Part shown: positions 27,373-35,512 of the stretch, one piece after another
Layout: each line of letters starts with the position of its first letter
Numbering within the stretch: the first letter of the stretch is position 1
From: an uncultured Clostridia bacterium
GTDB lineage: Bacteria; Bacillota; Clostridia; Oscillospirales; Ruminococcaceae
Direction of reading: 5' to 3'
DNA: 64,000 nucleotides
Assembly: GCA_944385905.1 (NCBI GenBank)
Contig: CALWZA010000031.1
Span: forward strand, 124,001 to 188,000
The notes under the pieces: model-generated
The model's database searches: none
What the model was told of the DNA's origin: nothing
Seen by the model: the letters and a program-made list of their open reading frames with translations, nothing else
Program-made: the position numbers and the translations under genes

Positions 27373-29046
27373 ATGAAACCTTTATATAATAAATTCAGCC
27401 GTTCTCGCTATAATGAGGACGGTACTCTTGCTGATTTTTCGGTTGAATGTCCCGAAGGATTTAATTTTGCGTATGACGTTGCCGACGAGATTGCAAATCA
27501 GGAGCCAAAAAAAACTGCTCTCGTTTGGTGCGACACAGAGGGCCACGAAAAAATCATTTCTTTTTCAGAGCTTAAACAGCTTTCAAACCGTGCGGCGAAC
27601 TGCCTTGCCCGTTTCGGAATCAAAAAAGGAGACAAGGTAATGCTTATGCTAAAAAGGCATTACGAATACTGGTATACAATACTTGCCTTGCATAAAATCG
27701 GGGCTGTCGCAGTCCCCGCCACCCATATGCTCAAGAAAAACGATATAGCGTACCGTGCGAACGCCGTTGGAATTTCGGCGGTAATATGCGCGGCGGATGA
27801 TGATATAACCGAAAATGTTCTTGCGGCGTCAGAGGAGGCAAGTTCACTCACAAAGCTTTTCTGCATAAGAAAAAGCCATCCCGGATTTTACCGTCTCGAT
27901 GAGGAAATGGAAAAGGAAAGCGACAGCTTTGATAGGGTTTTGACAAATAAACACGATCCTTTCATTCTTTATTTTACATCGGGAACGACAGGCGAACCAA
28001 AGCCTGTTGAGCACAACTATGAATATCCTCTTGCTCATATCGTTACCGCCCGTGACTGGCAGGGAGTCAAGGAAGGTGGTCTTCATTTGTCTGTTGCCGA
28101 CACGGGATGGGGAAAAGCGTCTTGGGGAAAAATATACGGCCAGTGGCTTTGCTCTGCGGCTGTAATGGTATTTGATTATGACAGGTTTGTGCCCGAACAG
28201 CTTCTTGAGGTTATAAAAAAATATCACGTCACATCGTTCTGCGCTCCGCCGACTGTTTACAGGCTGATAATGAAATGCGAAAATTTCAGCGAGGCATTTT
28301 TGGGCGTCGAGCAGGTTACAACAGCGGGCGAGCCGATGAATCCCGAGCATATGAAAAGATTTTTCGAGCAGACGGGTCTTGCCATCAGAGAGGGCTACGG
28401 ACAGACTGAGACGGCGCTTCTTATTGCGGAGCTAAAAGGATGCGAAGCACGTTTCGGAACAATGGGAAAATCGTCACCGCAGTATAAGGTTTTTATAGCT
28501 GATGATAACGGAAACGAGATAACCGACGGTTCTGAGGGTGAAATTGTCGTTTCAGCAGACAGAACTCAGGCAGGTTTGTGCATTTGCCGTGAGGAAAGCG
28601 GATTTGCCGCAAGAGCATGGAAAAACGGAGTTTATCACACGGGAGATATAGCCTCAAGAGATGAGGACGGGTATTTCCGCTTTGTCGGACGAAAGGACGA
28701 TATCATTAAATCGAGCGGTTACCGCATTTCGCCGTTTGAAATCGAAAACGTGCTTGTAAAGCATCCCGCTGTTTTCGAGTGCGCCGTAACAGGAGTTCCC
28801 GACGAGGAAAGAGGACTTGTTGTCAAAGCATCAATTGTGCTTAACAGCGGATTTTCAGCCGGAGAAGAGCTTGCGAAAGAACTTAAAAATTTTGTCAAGA
28901 CAAATACGGCGCCTTATAAATATCCGAGAATCGTCGAGTTTGTAAAAACGCTGCCGAAAACGATAAGCGGAAAAATCAGGCGTAACGAGATAAGAAAAAA
29001 AGACGAGTCGGTTTTAAAACAGATGTCTTTAAAGGTTTCCAGTTAG
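27373..29046 (+). CDS. AMP-forming acyl-CoA synthetase
   Basis: This 557-residue ANL-superfamily enzyme has the P-loop LYFTSGTTGEPKPVEHNY, GYGQTETAL, YHTGDIASRDEDGYFRFVGRKDDIIKSSGYRI and the C-terminal acylation lysine in PKTISGKIRRNEIR. It resembles medium-chain or acetate-type synthetases and would activate a carboxylate to its CoA ester. It follows accA by 52 bases and ends at a terminator, so it is probably in the fab transcription unit, where it could feed exogenous acyl chains into lipid metabolism. Confidence 0.85.
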   Translation: MKPLYNKFSRSRYNEDGTLADFSVECPEGFNFAYDVADEIANQEPKKTALVWCDTEGHEKIISFSELKQLSNRAANCLARFGIKKGDKVMLMLKRHYEYWYTILALHKIGAVAVPATHMLKKNDIAYRANAVGISAVICAADDDITENVLAASEEASSLTKLFCIRKSHPGFYRLDEEMEKESDSFDRVLTNKHDPFILYFTSGTTGEPKPVEHNYEYPLAHIVTARDWQGVKEGGLHLSVADTGWGKASWGKIYGQWLCSAAVMVFDYDRFVPEQLLEVIKKYHVTSFCAPPTVYRLIMKCENFSEAFLGVEQVTTAGEPMNPEHMKRFFEQTGLAIREGYGQTETALLIAELKGCEARFGTMGKSSPQYKVFIADDNGNEITDGSEGEIVVSADRTQAGLCICREESGFAARAWKNGVYHTGDIASRDEDGYFRFVGRKDDIIKSSGYRISPFEIENVLVKHPAVFECAVTGVPDEERGLVVKASIVLNSGFSAGEELAKELKNFVKTNTAPYKYPRIVEFVKTLPKTISGKIRRNEIRKKDESVLKQMSLKVSS

Positions 29047-29051
29047 AAGTT

Positions 29052-29100
29052 AAAAGCCGGTATTTCGGGCAAAAGCTCGCGATACCGGTTTTTGTTTTTT
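29052..29100 (+). terminator. Terminator of the fab-acc-acyl-CoA synthetase unit
   Basis: CCGGTAT pairs with ATACCGG, with an inner GC/GC pairing; TTTTTGTTTTTT follows. Confidence 0.8.
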
Positions 29101-29192
29101 ACTCACGTTTTGAGCGGACAGCGTCAGTGTATTGTTTTGCGCAAATAAATATGTTATGATTAACGCAATACGATAGAGAAAGGTCGGGGGAG

Positions 29193-29512
29193 ATGAAAAA
29201 ATTTTTGGAAAAATGGATTCAGTATCTTGAGTTTGACAGCGTTTCTCCTTTGAATGTTTTTCACTGGGAGCATGGGCCGGCTGAGTTTGACAGATCTTCT
29301 CACCCTGAGGACCATAATAATTGTCATATTCTTGTTAAAAAAGAATTCACAGTCGGTCAGGACGATAAAAGGTTACGGTGAAAATGACCGCCGACGATTA
29401 CTATAAGCTGTATATAAACGGACGGTTTGCCGGTCAGAGACCTGCCCCGGAGTATTACTTTAATTATTACTGGAACGAAATAGATATATTGGAATTTGAA
29501 AAAGAACGATGA
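29193..29512 (+). pseudogene. Frameshifted N-terminal fragment of a rhamnosidase-like glycosidase
   Basis: The first frame (29193-29381) runs MKKFLEKWIQYLEFDS... to KKEFTVGQDDKRLR and stops. The next frame resumes at once with KVTVKMTADDYYKLYINGRFAG and ends at the TGA at 29510-29512. Joined, they read like the N-terminal beta-domain of bacterial alpha-L-rhamnosidase-like enzymes, in which the pattern TADDYYKLYINGxFVGxGPAPxYxxxYYYNEIDV is common. A one- or two-base indel in the AAAA run near 29367-29370 explains the shift. The catalytic part is missing altogether, so the gene is decayed. A GGGGGAG ribosome site and a promoter-like region are still present upstream. Confidence 0.65.
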
Positions 29513-29588
29513 AATCTGTTTTGTAAAGGGCAAATATAAAACGGATTTATTAAAGGGGTTTGACATCAAATGAAAGGAACGTATAGTT

Positions 29589-31142
29589 TTGAAAATTACA
29601 ATTAACGGTGAAAAACGAGTTGTAGCCGAATATCCGGAGCCGAGACTTGTATCGGATATACTAAAAGATAACGGATTTAAGGTTTCAATGCCCTGCGGAG
29701 GAGCTCACAAGTGCGGAAAGTGCAGAGTGAAAATAAGCGGCAGTGTGTCTGAAATGAATGAAAACGAGAAAAGGCTTCTTTCGGACGCTGACGGGTACAG
29801 GCTTGCTTGCTTTGCCCGTGCAGAGGGAGACTGCGAGATAACTTTATCGGAAAGCAAAGGCGCTGTCATTATGTCAGACGGCTTTTGCGCTGATTTTTTG
29901 TCTGAGCCTTTCGGCGAAAAATACGGCTTTGCCGTTGACATAGGAACGACCACCGTCGCTGTATATATGTATGATTTGAAAACATGCCTGAAAATAGGAC
30001 AGGACGCCTTTTTAAACCCTCAGCAGAGCTTTGGAGGAAACGTCATATCGAGAATTGAGGCTGCGCTTTTAGGACACGCTGACGAACTCTCAAGACTTAT
30101 AGCAGACGCGATAGAAGAGTCATTTAAAAAACTGTGCGCCGCAAACGGCGTTAGCGTAAAAGACGCTGACAGCGCTGTCATTACAGGCAACACCACAATG
30201 CTTTATCTGTTGCTTTCGGAGGATTTAAAATGTCTGTCGGGAGCGCCGTTTGAAATATCAAGGTATCTCGGAGAGTATATTGCGGCTGAAAAATGCGGCT
30301 TTTGCGGATTTGAAAATATGACAGTGTATTTTCCGAAAACAATGTCGGCGTTTGTAGGAAGCGATATAACCTGCTCTCTGCTTGCTTCATATGAGCTTAT
30401 GAAAGACTGTTCTGCCGCGCTTATGATCGATATCGGAACAAACGGAGAAACTGCTTTAATGAGCGGCGGAAAGCTTTGGTGCTGTTCGACAGCGGCGGGA
30501 CCGGCGTTTGAGGGCGCAGGAATAACGATGGGCTCAATGGCTGTAAACGGAGCGGTAAATAAGGTTTGGCTTGAAAACGGGGAGCTGAGCTATACTGTCA
30601 TCGGCTCAGAAAAAGCTGAAAGCATATGCGGTTCGGGGCTTATCGACGCTGTGTCGGCACTGCTTAAGGCCGGCATTGTCGACAAAACAGGACGCATTGA
30701 TAATTGCAGTGAAAAATATCCACGGTATCTCATCGAATGTGACGAAGCTCCTGCCGTTAAAATCGGGGACAGCGGGGTTATAATAACTCAAAAGGACATA
30801 CGCTCTGTTCAGCTTGCGAAGGCGGCTGTATGCGCGGGAATATACTCGCTTTTAAGCGTTTGCCAAATAACACCCGACAACGTTGAGCGGCTGATACTCG
30901 CGGGAGGTTTCGGAAGCTTTATAAATCCTGAAAACGCAGGAGTTATAGGTCTTATACCAAAGGAGCTTGCAGGGAAAACGGTTGTTGCCGGAAACGCGGC
31001 CGGAGCCGGAGCGTCGGCTATGCTGCTTTCAAAGGCGAAAATACAGCTCGGAGAGCGGCTTGCGCAAAAAAGCGAAACCCTTGACCTTTCGACTTCTCCC
31101 TTGTTTAACGAAAAATACATTGAATGTATGTCGTTTGAATAA
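29589..31142 (+). CDS. RACo-like ASKHA protein with 2Fe-2S domain
   Basis: This 517-residue protein has an N-terminal ferredoxin-type 2Fe-2S domain (cysteines in MPCGGAHKCGKC and LACFARAEG), then a DUF4445/ASKHA ATPase-like domain with VDIGTTTVAVYMYDL, ITGNTTMLYLLLS, LMIDIGTNGE and LAGGFGSFINPENA. Proteins of this kind reductively reactivate corrinoid methyltransferases that have oxidised to Co(II). No corrinoid protein, methyltransferase or MtrH/MtgA homologue is encoded within the window. The start is a TTG with AAAGGA 11 bases upstream. Confidence 0.82.
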   Translation: MKITINGEKRVVAEYPEPRLVSDILKDNGFKVSMPCGGAHKCGKCRVKISGSVSEMNENEKRLLSDADGYRLACFARAEGDCEITLSESKGAVIMSDGFCADFLSEPFGEKYGFAVDIGTTTVAVYMYDLKTCLKIGQDAFLNPQQSFGGNVISRIEAALLGHADELSRLIADAIEESFKKLCAANGVSVKDADSAVITGNTTMLYLLLSEDLKCLSGAPFEISRYLGEYIAAEKCGFCGFENMTVYFPKTMSAFVGSDITCSLLASYELMKDCSAALMIDIGTNGETALMSGGKLWCCSTAAGPAFEGAGITMGSMAVNGAVNKVWLENGELSYTVIGSEKAESICGSGLIDAVSALLKAGIVDKTGRIDNCSEKYPRYLIECDEAPAVKIGDSGVIITQKDIRSVQLAKAAVCAGIYSLLSVCQITPDNVERLILAGGFGSFINPENAGVIGLIPKELAGKTVVAGNAAGAGASAMLLSKAKIQLGERLAQKSETLDLSTSPLFNEKYIECMSFE

Positions 31143-31144
31143 AA

Positions 31145-31198
31145 GAACAGACTGCAAACCTTTTAAAAATTATAAAGGGGATTGCAGTCTGTTTTATT
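31145..31198. terminator. Bidirectional terminator
   Basis: AACAGACTGCAA pairs with a matching TTGCAGTCTGTT arm across an A/T-rich loop, with T-rich flanks on both strands. It ends the RACo-like gene (+) and the YjbR gene (-). Confidence 0.8.
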
Positions 31199-31544
31199 TT
31201 TGTTTGCGCGGCTTTTTCGTTGTAAGATTAAAGCTGTCCCTAATCATCGATTGAACGTCGCTTTCAGGCACTGTTCCGTCAAGAATAACCGAATTCCAGT
31301 GAATTTTATTTAGGTGATACGCGGGAATTACCGATTTATATGTGCTTCGCCAGAAATCCGCCCACGACGGCTCGCATTTTAAGTTTATCCATGTGCTTCC
31401 GTCCTTTTCAAAAATCCAGGCGAAAACCTTGCGGTTATCCCTGTGCCTTATAACACACCAGTTTTTGTCCTCAAACGGATAGTCCTCATATGCGTTTACG
31501 AAAGTAAGGCAGTATTCGATTATTTCTTTTCTTTTGTCTTTCAT
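31194..31544 (-). CDS. MmcQ/YjbR family protein
   Basis: The 116-residue protein matches the MmcQ/YjbR fold: FPFEDKNW-like N-terminal strand, KVFAWIFEKDG, INLKCEP and PAYHLNKIHWNSVILDG. The family has a double-wing fold and is thought to bind DNA, but its function is not established. It is a single gene with its own promoter. Confidence 0.82.
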   Translation of the reverse strand: MKDKRKEIIEYCLTFVNAYEDYPFEDKNWCVIRHRDNRKVFAWIFEKDGSTWINLKCEPSWADFWRSTYKSVIPAYHLNKIHWNSVILDGTVPESDVQSMIRDSFNLTTKKPRKQK

Positions 31545-31573
31545 ATTGTCTCCATAACTTTTATTTTAATATG

Positions 31574-31602
31574 ATTATACACATTTGATTTTTATCCGTC
31601 AA
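31574..31602 (-). promoter_or_regulatory. Promoter of the YjbR gene
   Basis: On the minus strand, TTGACG (31602-31597), 17 bases, TATAAT (31579-31574). Confidence 0.8.
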
Positions 31603-31633
31603 TAAAAGACTTTTAAGTATTTATTAAAAATTC

Positions 31634-31662
31634 TTGCTTATTTTATTATTGTGTGGTATATT
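31634..31662 (+). promoter_or_regulatory. Promoter of prfC
   Basis: TTGCTT (31634-31639), 17 bases, TATATT (31657-31662). It overlaps the far-upstream in-frame start, excluding it and supporting the TTG at 31700. Confidence 0.75.
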
Positions 31663-31699
31663 AAAAAAGTATGACAAGTTTTTTATTGGAGGAATTTTC

Positions 31700-33286
31700 T
31701 TGAGCGACTTACAAAATGAAATAAAGCGCAGACGCACCTTTGCTATAATTTCTCACCCTGACGCCGGTAAGACAACTCTTACAGAAAAGTTCTTGCTTTA
31801 CGGCAAGGCGATTAACTCGGCAGGCTCGGTTAAAGGAAAAAAGTCGGACAAACACGCTGTTTCCGACTGGATGGAGATTGAAAAGCAAAGAGGCATTTCG
31901 GTAACGTCTTCGGTTATGCAGTTTGAATACGAGGGCTACTGCATAAATATCCTCGATACGCCGGGACATCAGGATTTCTCCGAGGACACTTACAGAACCC
32001 TTATGGCGGCAGATTCCGCGGTAATGGTAATTGACGCTTCAAAGGGCGTTGAAAATCAGACGAGAAAGCTTTTTAAGGTATGCGTCATGAGACATATACC
32101 TATTTTCACATTCATAAACAAGATGGACAGAGAGGCGAGAAATCCTTTTGATTTGCTTGAACAAATCGAAAAGGAGCTTGGAATAAAAACCTGCCCGGTA
32201 AACTGGCCAATCGGGTGCGGACGTGATTTTAAAGGAGTTTATGACAGGTATAAAAGGCATATTCTTTCTTTTAAGGCTAACAACGGTCAGCACGAGGTTG
32301 AGGCTACCGAGGTTGACCTTTCGGACCCGTCGCTTGACAGCTTAATTACCGAGGAGTACAGGAAAGTGCTTTTTGACGACGTTGAGCTTCTTGACGGCGC
32401 AAGCGACGAGCTTGACATGGATGAGGTAAGCGCAGGCAGGCTGACTCCCGTGTTTTTCGGTTCGGCGCTCACCAATTTCGGAGTTGAGCCTTTTTTGGAG
32501 AACTTTTTGAAGATGACGTCATCGCCTCTTCCTAGAAATTCATCGGAAGGCATCATAGACCCGTTTGATGACAGCTTTTCGGCGTTTGTATTCAAAATTC
32601 AGGCAAACATGAACAAGGCTCACCGGGACAGAATCACTTTTATGAGAATCTGTTCGGGTAAGTTTACAAGGGACATGGAGGTATACCACGTTCAGGGCGA
32701 TAAAAAGCTGAGACTCTCTCAGCCTCAGCAAATGATGGCGCAGGAGAGAGAAGTTATAGATGAAGCTTACGCAGGAGATATCATAGGCGTTTTTGACCCC
32801 GGAATTTTTTCAATAGGCGACACAATCACCGTTCCCGGAAAAAAATTCAGATTTGAGGGTATACCTACCTTTGCGCCCGAGCATTTCGCAAGAGTCAGAC
32901 ATAAAGATACGATGAAGCGAAAGCAGTTTGTAAAGGGTGTCGAGCAAATCGCTCAGGAGGGCGCTATTCAGATTTTCCACGAGCCGGACACCGGTATGGA
33001 GGAAGTAATTGTCGGCGTTGTAGGCGTTTTGCAGTTTGAGGTTTTTGAGCACAGAATGATTACAGAATACAATGTCGAGATAATCAGAGAAGGGCTTTCG
33101 TACTCATATATAAGATGGATTGAAAATGACGATATAGACATTAAAAAGCTCAACCTAAGCTCTGATACAAAGGTTGTAGCCGATTTTAAAGGCAATTATC
33201 TGCTGCTTTTCACAAGCGAATGGAATATTAAATGGGCGCTTGACAAAAACGAAGGGCTTAAGCTTTCGGAATTCAACAGAGAATAA
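31700..33286 (+). CDS. prfC: Peptide chain release factor 3
   Basis: The 528-residue translational GTPase has P-loop SHPDAGKTTLTEK, the RGISVTSSVMQF switch I segment, DTPGHQDFSEDTYR (G3) and NKMDREARNP (G4). The C-terminal domains end as in RF3. It recycles RF1/RF2 after termination. The start is TTG with GGAGGAA upstream. Length matches the family (~529 residues). Confidence 0.96.
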   Translation: MSDLQNEIKRRRTFAIISHPDAGKTTLTEKFLLYGKAINSAGSVKGKKSDKHAVSDWMEIEKQRGISVTSSVMQFEYEGYCINILDTPGHQDFSEDTYRTLMAADSAVMVIDASKGVENQTRKLFKVCVMRHIPIFTFINKMDREARNPFDLLEQIEKELGIKTCPVNWPIGCGRDFKGVYDRYKRHILSFKANNGQHEVEATEVDLSDPSLDSLITEEYRKVLFDDVELLDGASDELDMDEVSAGRLTPVFFGSALTNFGVEPFLENFLKMTSSPLPRNSSEGIIDPFDDSFSAFVFKIQANMNKAHRDRITFMRICSGKFTRDMEVYHVQGDKKLRLSQPQQMMAQEREVIDEAYAGDIIGVFDPGIFSIGDTITVPGKKFRFEGIPTFAPEHFARVRHKDTMKRKQFVKGVEQIAQEGAIQIFHEPDTGMEEVIVGVVGVLQFEVFEHRMITEYNVEIIREGLSYSYIRWIENDDIDIKKLNLSSDTKVVADFKGNYLLLFTSEWNIKWALDKNEGLKLSEFNRE

Positions 33287-33291
33287 AAACG

Positions 33292-33328
33292 AGGGATACG
33301 GATTTTTCACCGTATCCCTTTAATTTTT
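33292..33328. terminator. Bidirectional terminator
   Basis: AGGGATACGG pairs with CCGTATCCCT around ATTTTTCA; TTTAATTTTT follows. It separates convergent prfC and the wall-protein gene. Confidence 0.8.
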
Positions 33329-33339
33329 ATTATATCTGA

Positions 33340-34608
33340 TTATCTATTCTTTCTGCGTGTAATTACTGCAGCCGAAACTGCCATTACAATCGGAGCAAGC
33401 ATTACTGCCGCACCTGTTGAAGGGTTCTTGTCGTCATCCTTATCCTTATTGTCGTCAACAGTAACCTCTTCCTCTTTGTCGGGTTTTTCCTCAGTCGGCT
33501 CTTCCACTTCAACCTCTTCGGAAGCAAATACCGCTTTGATTATAAGGTCTTCCCTGACGTTTTCAAAGCTGCCTGACCAGTTTTTAAATACCTTGTCCTT
33601 GCTTTCAGGCTTTGAAGGCTCTTTCGCGTTTGTGCCTTCGGTTACGTACTGCTCGGAGTGAACCGCAGTGCCGTTAATAAACTGAACACGGTACACAAAG
33701 TTCTTTCCGCTGTATGAAACGGGGTATTTGTCCTTTCCTATTTCCTGTCCCCAAACCTTGCCGGAGCTGTTGTCTCTAAGATTAAACGCAACTTCTCCGG
33801 AGGCAAATTCCTCTTCTGTAGCTGAAGTTCCTGCTGTTTCGCCGAGCTTAACCTCAGTGAAATAATAGCTGTTTGAAACGGTTCCTTTTTCAGCGTTGAC
33901 AGCTATAGGAGCGAAAGCGTTTTCCTTGACTCCTGTTGCTGTAACAGCGTATGAAAAGCTGTTTTTGATTGTACCGCTGTTGTTTCCGGCAATTGCTCCG
34001 ACAGCCTTTTCGCTGTCTGTTCTTGTAAACGCTGTGTTGATTACCGCACAGTTGTTGATTGTTCCCGAGTTGCTTCCCGCGATTGCGCCGAAGTTATCGA
34101 AATCGCCGAGTGAAAGCTTTGAGCCGGAAACTACGCACTTTTCAATTGTACCTGCATTGCTTCCGGCGATAACCGCGGTGAATTCGTCAACACCTGTCAC
34201 ATCACCGGATGCGTTGAGATTAGAAACCTTGCCCGACTCACCGACATATCCGAAAAGTCCCGAGGGTATATCAGACGCGCCGTCGTCAGCCTTTATTCCG
34301 CTTACGGTAAATCCTTCGCCCGAAAACTCTCCGTTAAAAGGATGATCATTGGTTCCGATAGGAGTCCAGTCGTTTGTAAGCTCAACAGAAGCCTCAAGCT
34401 TGCCCTTGATTTCGTTTTCTCCGCCGTTTACCTTTTCACGGAAAGCCTCAAGGTCGCTTTCTGTTTTAAGAATGTACCATCCGTCTTTTTCGGTAAGCCC
34501 TTCATCGGCGAAAGCCGCGGGAGCCGCTGCCGCTATTACCGAAATGCCTATTGCTGCTGACATCAAAGCTGAAAAAAGTCTTTTTGTGCCGTTTTTGTTT
34601 TCTTTCAT
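33340..34608 (-). CDS. Cell-wall anchored GLUG/B-repeat surface protein
   Basis: The 422-residue secreted protein has a signal peptide (ending about PAAFADE), then GLUG-like repeats (GLFGYVGESGKVSNL, AVIAGSNAGTIEKCVV, GAIAGSNSGTINNCAV, GAIAGNNSGTIKNSFS). An InlB/Flg_new-type B-repeat follows (YRVQFINGT ... LIIKAVF), then an acidic linker, NPSTG, a hydrophobic helix and RRKNR. The C-terminus is a sortase sorting signal with NPSTG instead of LPXTG. It probably displays a beta-helical adhesin-like structure on the wall. The ATG at 34608 has AAAGGA about 8 bases upstream. No sortase gene is nearby. Confidence 0.8.
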   Translation of the reverse strand: MKENKNGTKRLFSALMSAAIGISVIAAAAPAAFADEGLTEKDGWYILKTESDLEAFREKVNGGENEIKGKLEASVELTNDWTPIGTNDHPFNGEFSGEGFTVSGIKADDGASDIPSGLFGYVGESGKVSNLNASGDVTGVDEFTAVIAGSNAGTIEKCVVSGSKLSLGDFDNFGAIAGSNSGTINNCAVINTAFTRTDSEKAVGAIAGNNSGTIKNSFSYAVTATGVKENAFAPIAVNAEKGTVSNSYYFTEVKLGETAGTSATEEEFASGEVAFNLRDNSSGKVWGQEIGKDKYPVSYSGKNFVYRVQFINGTAVHSEQYVTEGTNAKEPSKPESKDKVFKNWSGSFENVREDLIIKAVFASEEVEVEEPTEEKPDKEEEVTVDDNKDKDDDKNPSTGAAVMLAPIVMAVSAAVITRRKNR

Positions 34609-34690
34609 TTTCAGAATCCTTTCCGTTTTATGCATTTCTGCATTTTTATTACACAAGTTGATTTTTTTATCTCTCAACCGCGCAATGTAT

Positions 34691-34719
34691 ATGATATCTG
34701 AAATTATTCTTGGTGTCAA
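34691..34719 (-). promoter_or_regulatory. Promoter of the wall-protein gene
   Basis: On the minus strand, TTGACA (34719-34714), 17 bases, TATCAT (34696-34691). An inverted repeat of TTCAAGGGT units starts 5 bases upstream of the -35. Confidence 0.8.
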
Positions 34720-34723
34720 CAGA

Positions 34724-34773
34724 TTCAAGGGTGAAAATTGCTGGCAATATGAGTACAATTATTTACCCTTGAA
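34724..34773. repeat. Inverted repeat TTCAAGGGT in a divergent intergenic region
   Basis: TTCAAGGGT (34724-34732) faces ACCCTTGAA (34765-34773). The similarity extends inwards through A/T-rich bases, giving imperfect 17-18-bp arms. It lies between the minus-strand wall-protein promoter and the plus-strand phage-like regulatory genes, so it may be a shared operator. Confidence 0.55.
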
Positions 34774-34828
34774 ATAATTAGGTATTGACAAATGAATAAT
34801 TTGGAAGTAACATATAATCAAGGAATAA

Positions 34829-34840
34829 GAACATATGTTC
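34829..34840. promoter_or_regulatory. LexA/DinR-type SOS box
   Basis: GAACATATGTTC is a perfect match to the core of the Gram-positive LexA box (consensus CGAACATATGTTCG); flanking bases here are A and G. A TATAAT lies at 34813-34818, 10 bases upstream, so a bound repressor would cover the start point. The ATG of the first phage-like gene is 67 bases downstream. Confidence 0.75.
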
Positions 34841-34906
34841 GTGCGGATTGCGCAATTGACAGTTGTATATTAAAGGACTTAAACAAACCGGAAAGGAAGA
34901 GACAGA

Positions 34907-35146
34907 ATGAGAAAGCTTATTGAAGAATACATTTTAACGGCGCAAAAGCTTGAAATTAGGGCAGAGGAACTGAAAAACGAAATGAAAATACCGACGACGG
35001 AGGAGAATTTTAAGCTTCTTCAGGCAAGGAGAGAGGTTTTGCTTGAGGAAATCAAGGAGCTTAGGCATACTGCCGACGAGCTTTGCGAGTACCTCCCCGA
35101 ATATAAAGACAGAGAACCGATCTCAAAAACAAAGGCGGCGGTGTAA
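34907..35146 (+). CDS. Small coiled-coil protein of phage-like regulatory pair
   Basis: The 79-residue protein is highly charged and almost wholly helical, with heptad-like Leu/Ile spacing in residues 3-65 (IEEYILTAQKLEIRAEEL, LLQARREVLLEEIKELRHTADEL). I do not recognise a named family, but small coiled-coil proteins often precede sigma-like activators in Firmicutes phages. GGAAAGGAAGAG supports the ATG. The next gene starts 5 bases after its stop, so the two form one operon behind the SOS box. Confidence 0.65.
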   Translation: MRKLIEEYILTAQKLEIRAEELKNEMKIPTTEENFKLLQARREVLLEEIKELRHTADELCEYLPEYKDREPISKTKAAV

Positions 35147-35151
35147 AAAAT

Positions 35152-35487
35152 ATGGCGGGAAGAAAACGGATATCTCTGGTCATGGCGGATACGCTTATTG
35201 CCAAAAACGGTTCGGGTTCCGCTTCCGACCTTCGGCACAAGTACATGCTTGCGGCGCTCAGGAGCCTTATGGAGGAAGGTCTTACGCAAAAGCAGAAGGA
35301 ATACATCAGGGCTTATTATATTGAGGGGGTTGATATTCCCGAAATCGCCGACAGATACGGCGTCAATAAGTCAACCGTTTCAAGGACAATCAAAAGGGGA
35401 AGAGAGCGGATTTACAGCGTGCTGAAATATTATCAGAGGGATTACAAGGCTGAGTATGAATACGAAAAAGAAAATGTGCATTTCTGA
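35152..35487 (+). CDS. Sigma-factor-like HTH protein (Xpf-like phage activator)
   Basis: This 111-residue protein has a C-terminal sigma-70 region 4-like helix-turn-helix (LTQKQKEYIRAYYIEGVDIPEIADRYG, then VNKSTVSRTIKRGRERI). It lacks region 2, as in phage late-gene activators and the PBSX regulator Xpf. Its likely role is to redirect RNA polymerase to the terminase-capsid operon at 38 kb; this is inferred from position and family resemblance. A terminator hairpin overlaps its stop codon. Confidence 0.72.
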   Translation: MAGRKRISLVMADTLIAKNGSGSASDLRHKYMLAALRSLMEEGLTQKQKEYIRAYYIEGVDIPEIADRYGVNKSTVSRTIKRGRERIYSVLKYYQRDYKAEYEYEKENVHF

Positions 35488-35510
35488 TTTGAAATGCACA
35501 TTTGTTTTTT
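35472..35510. terminator. Bidirectional terminator at the end of the sigma-like gene
   Basis: AAATGTGCATTTC pairs perfectly with GAAATGCACATTT (13 bp), and GTTTTTTG follows. The TGA stop of the sigma-like gene falls in the loop. On the minus strand it serves glgP, followed by TCTTTTTC. Confidence 0.85.
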
Positions 35511-35512
35511 GC

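Noticed and set aside
29357..29569. Minus-strand open frame across the rhamnosidase-like remnant
   Set aside because: No ribosome site and no family-like sequence; the plus strand shows recognisable domain residues.
34785..34818. TTGACA and TATAAT as a promoter for the coiled-coil/sigma-like operon
   Set aside because: Their spacing is 22 bases, too long for a normal sigma-A promoter; only the -10 near the SOS box is used as evidence.
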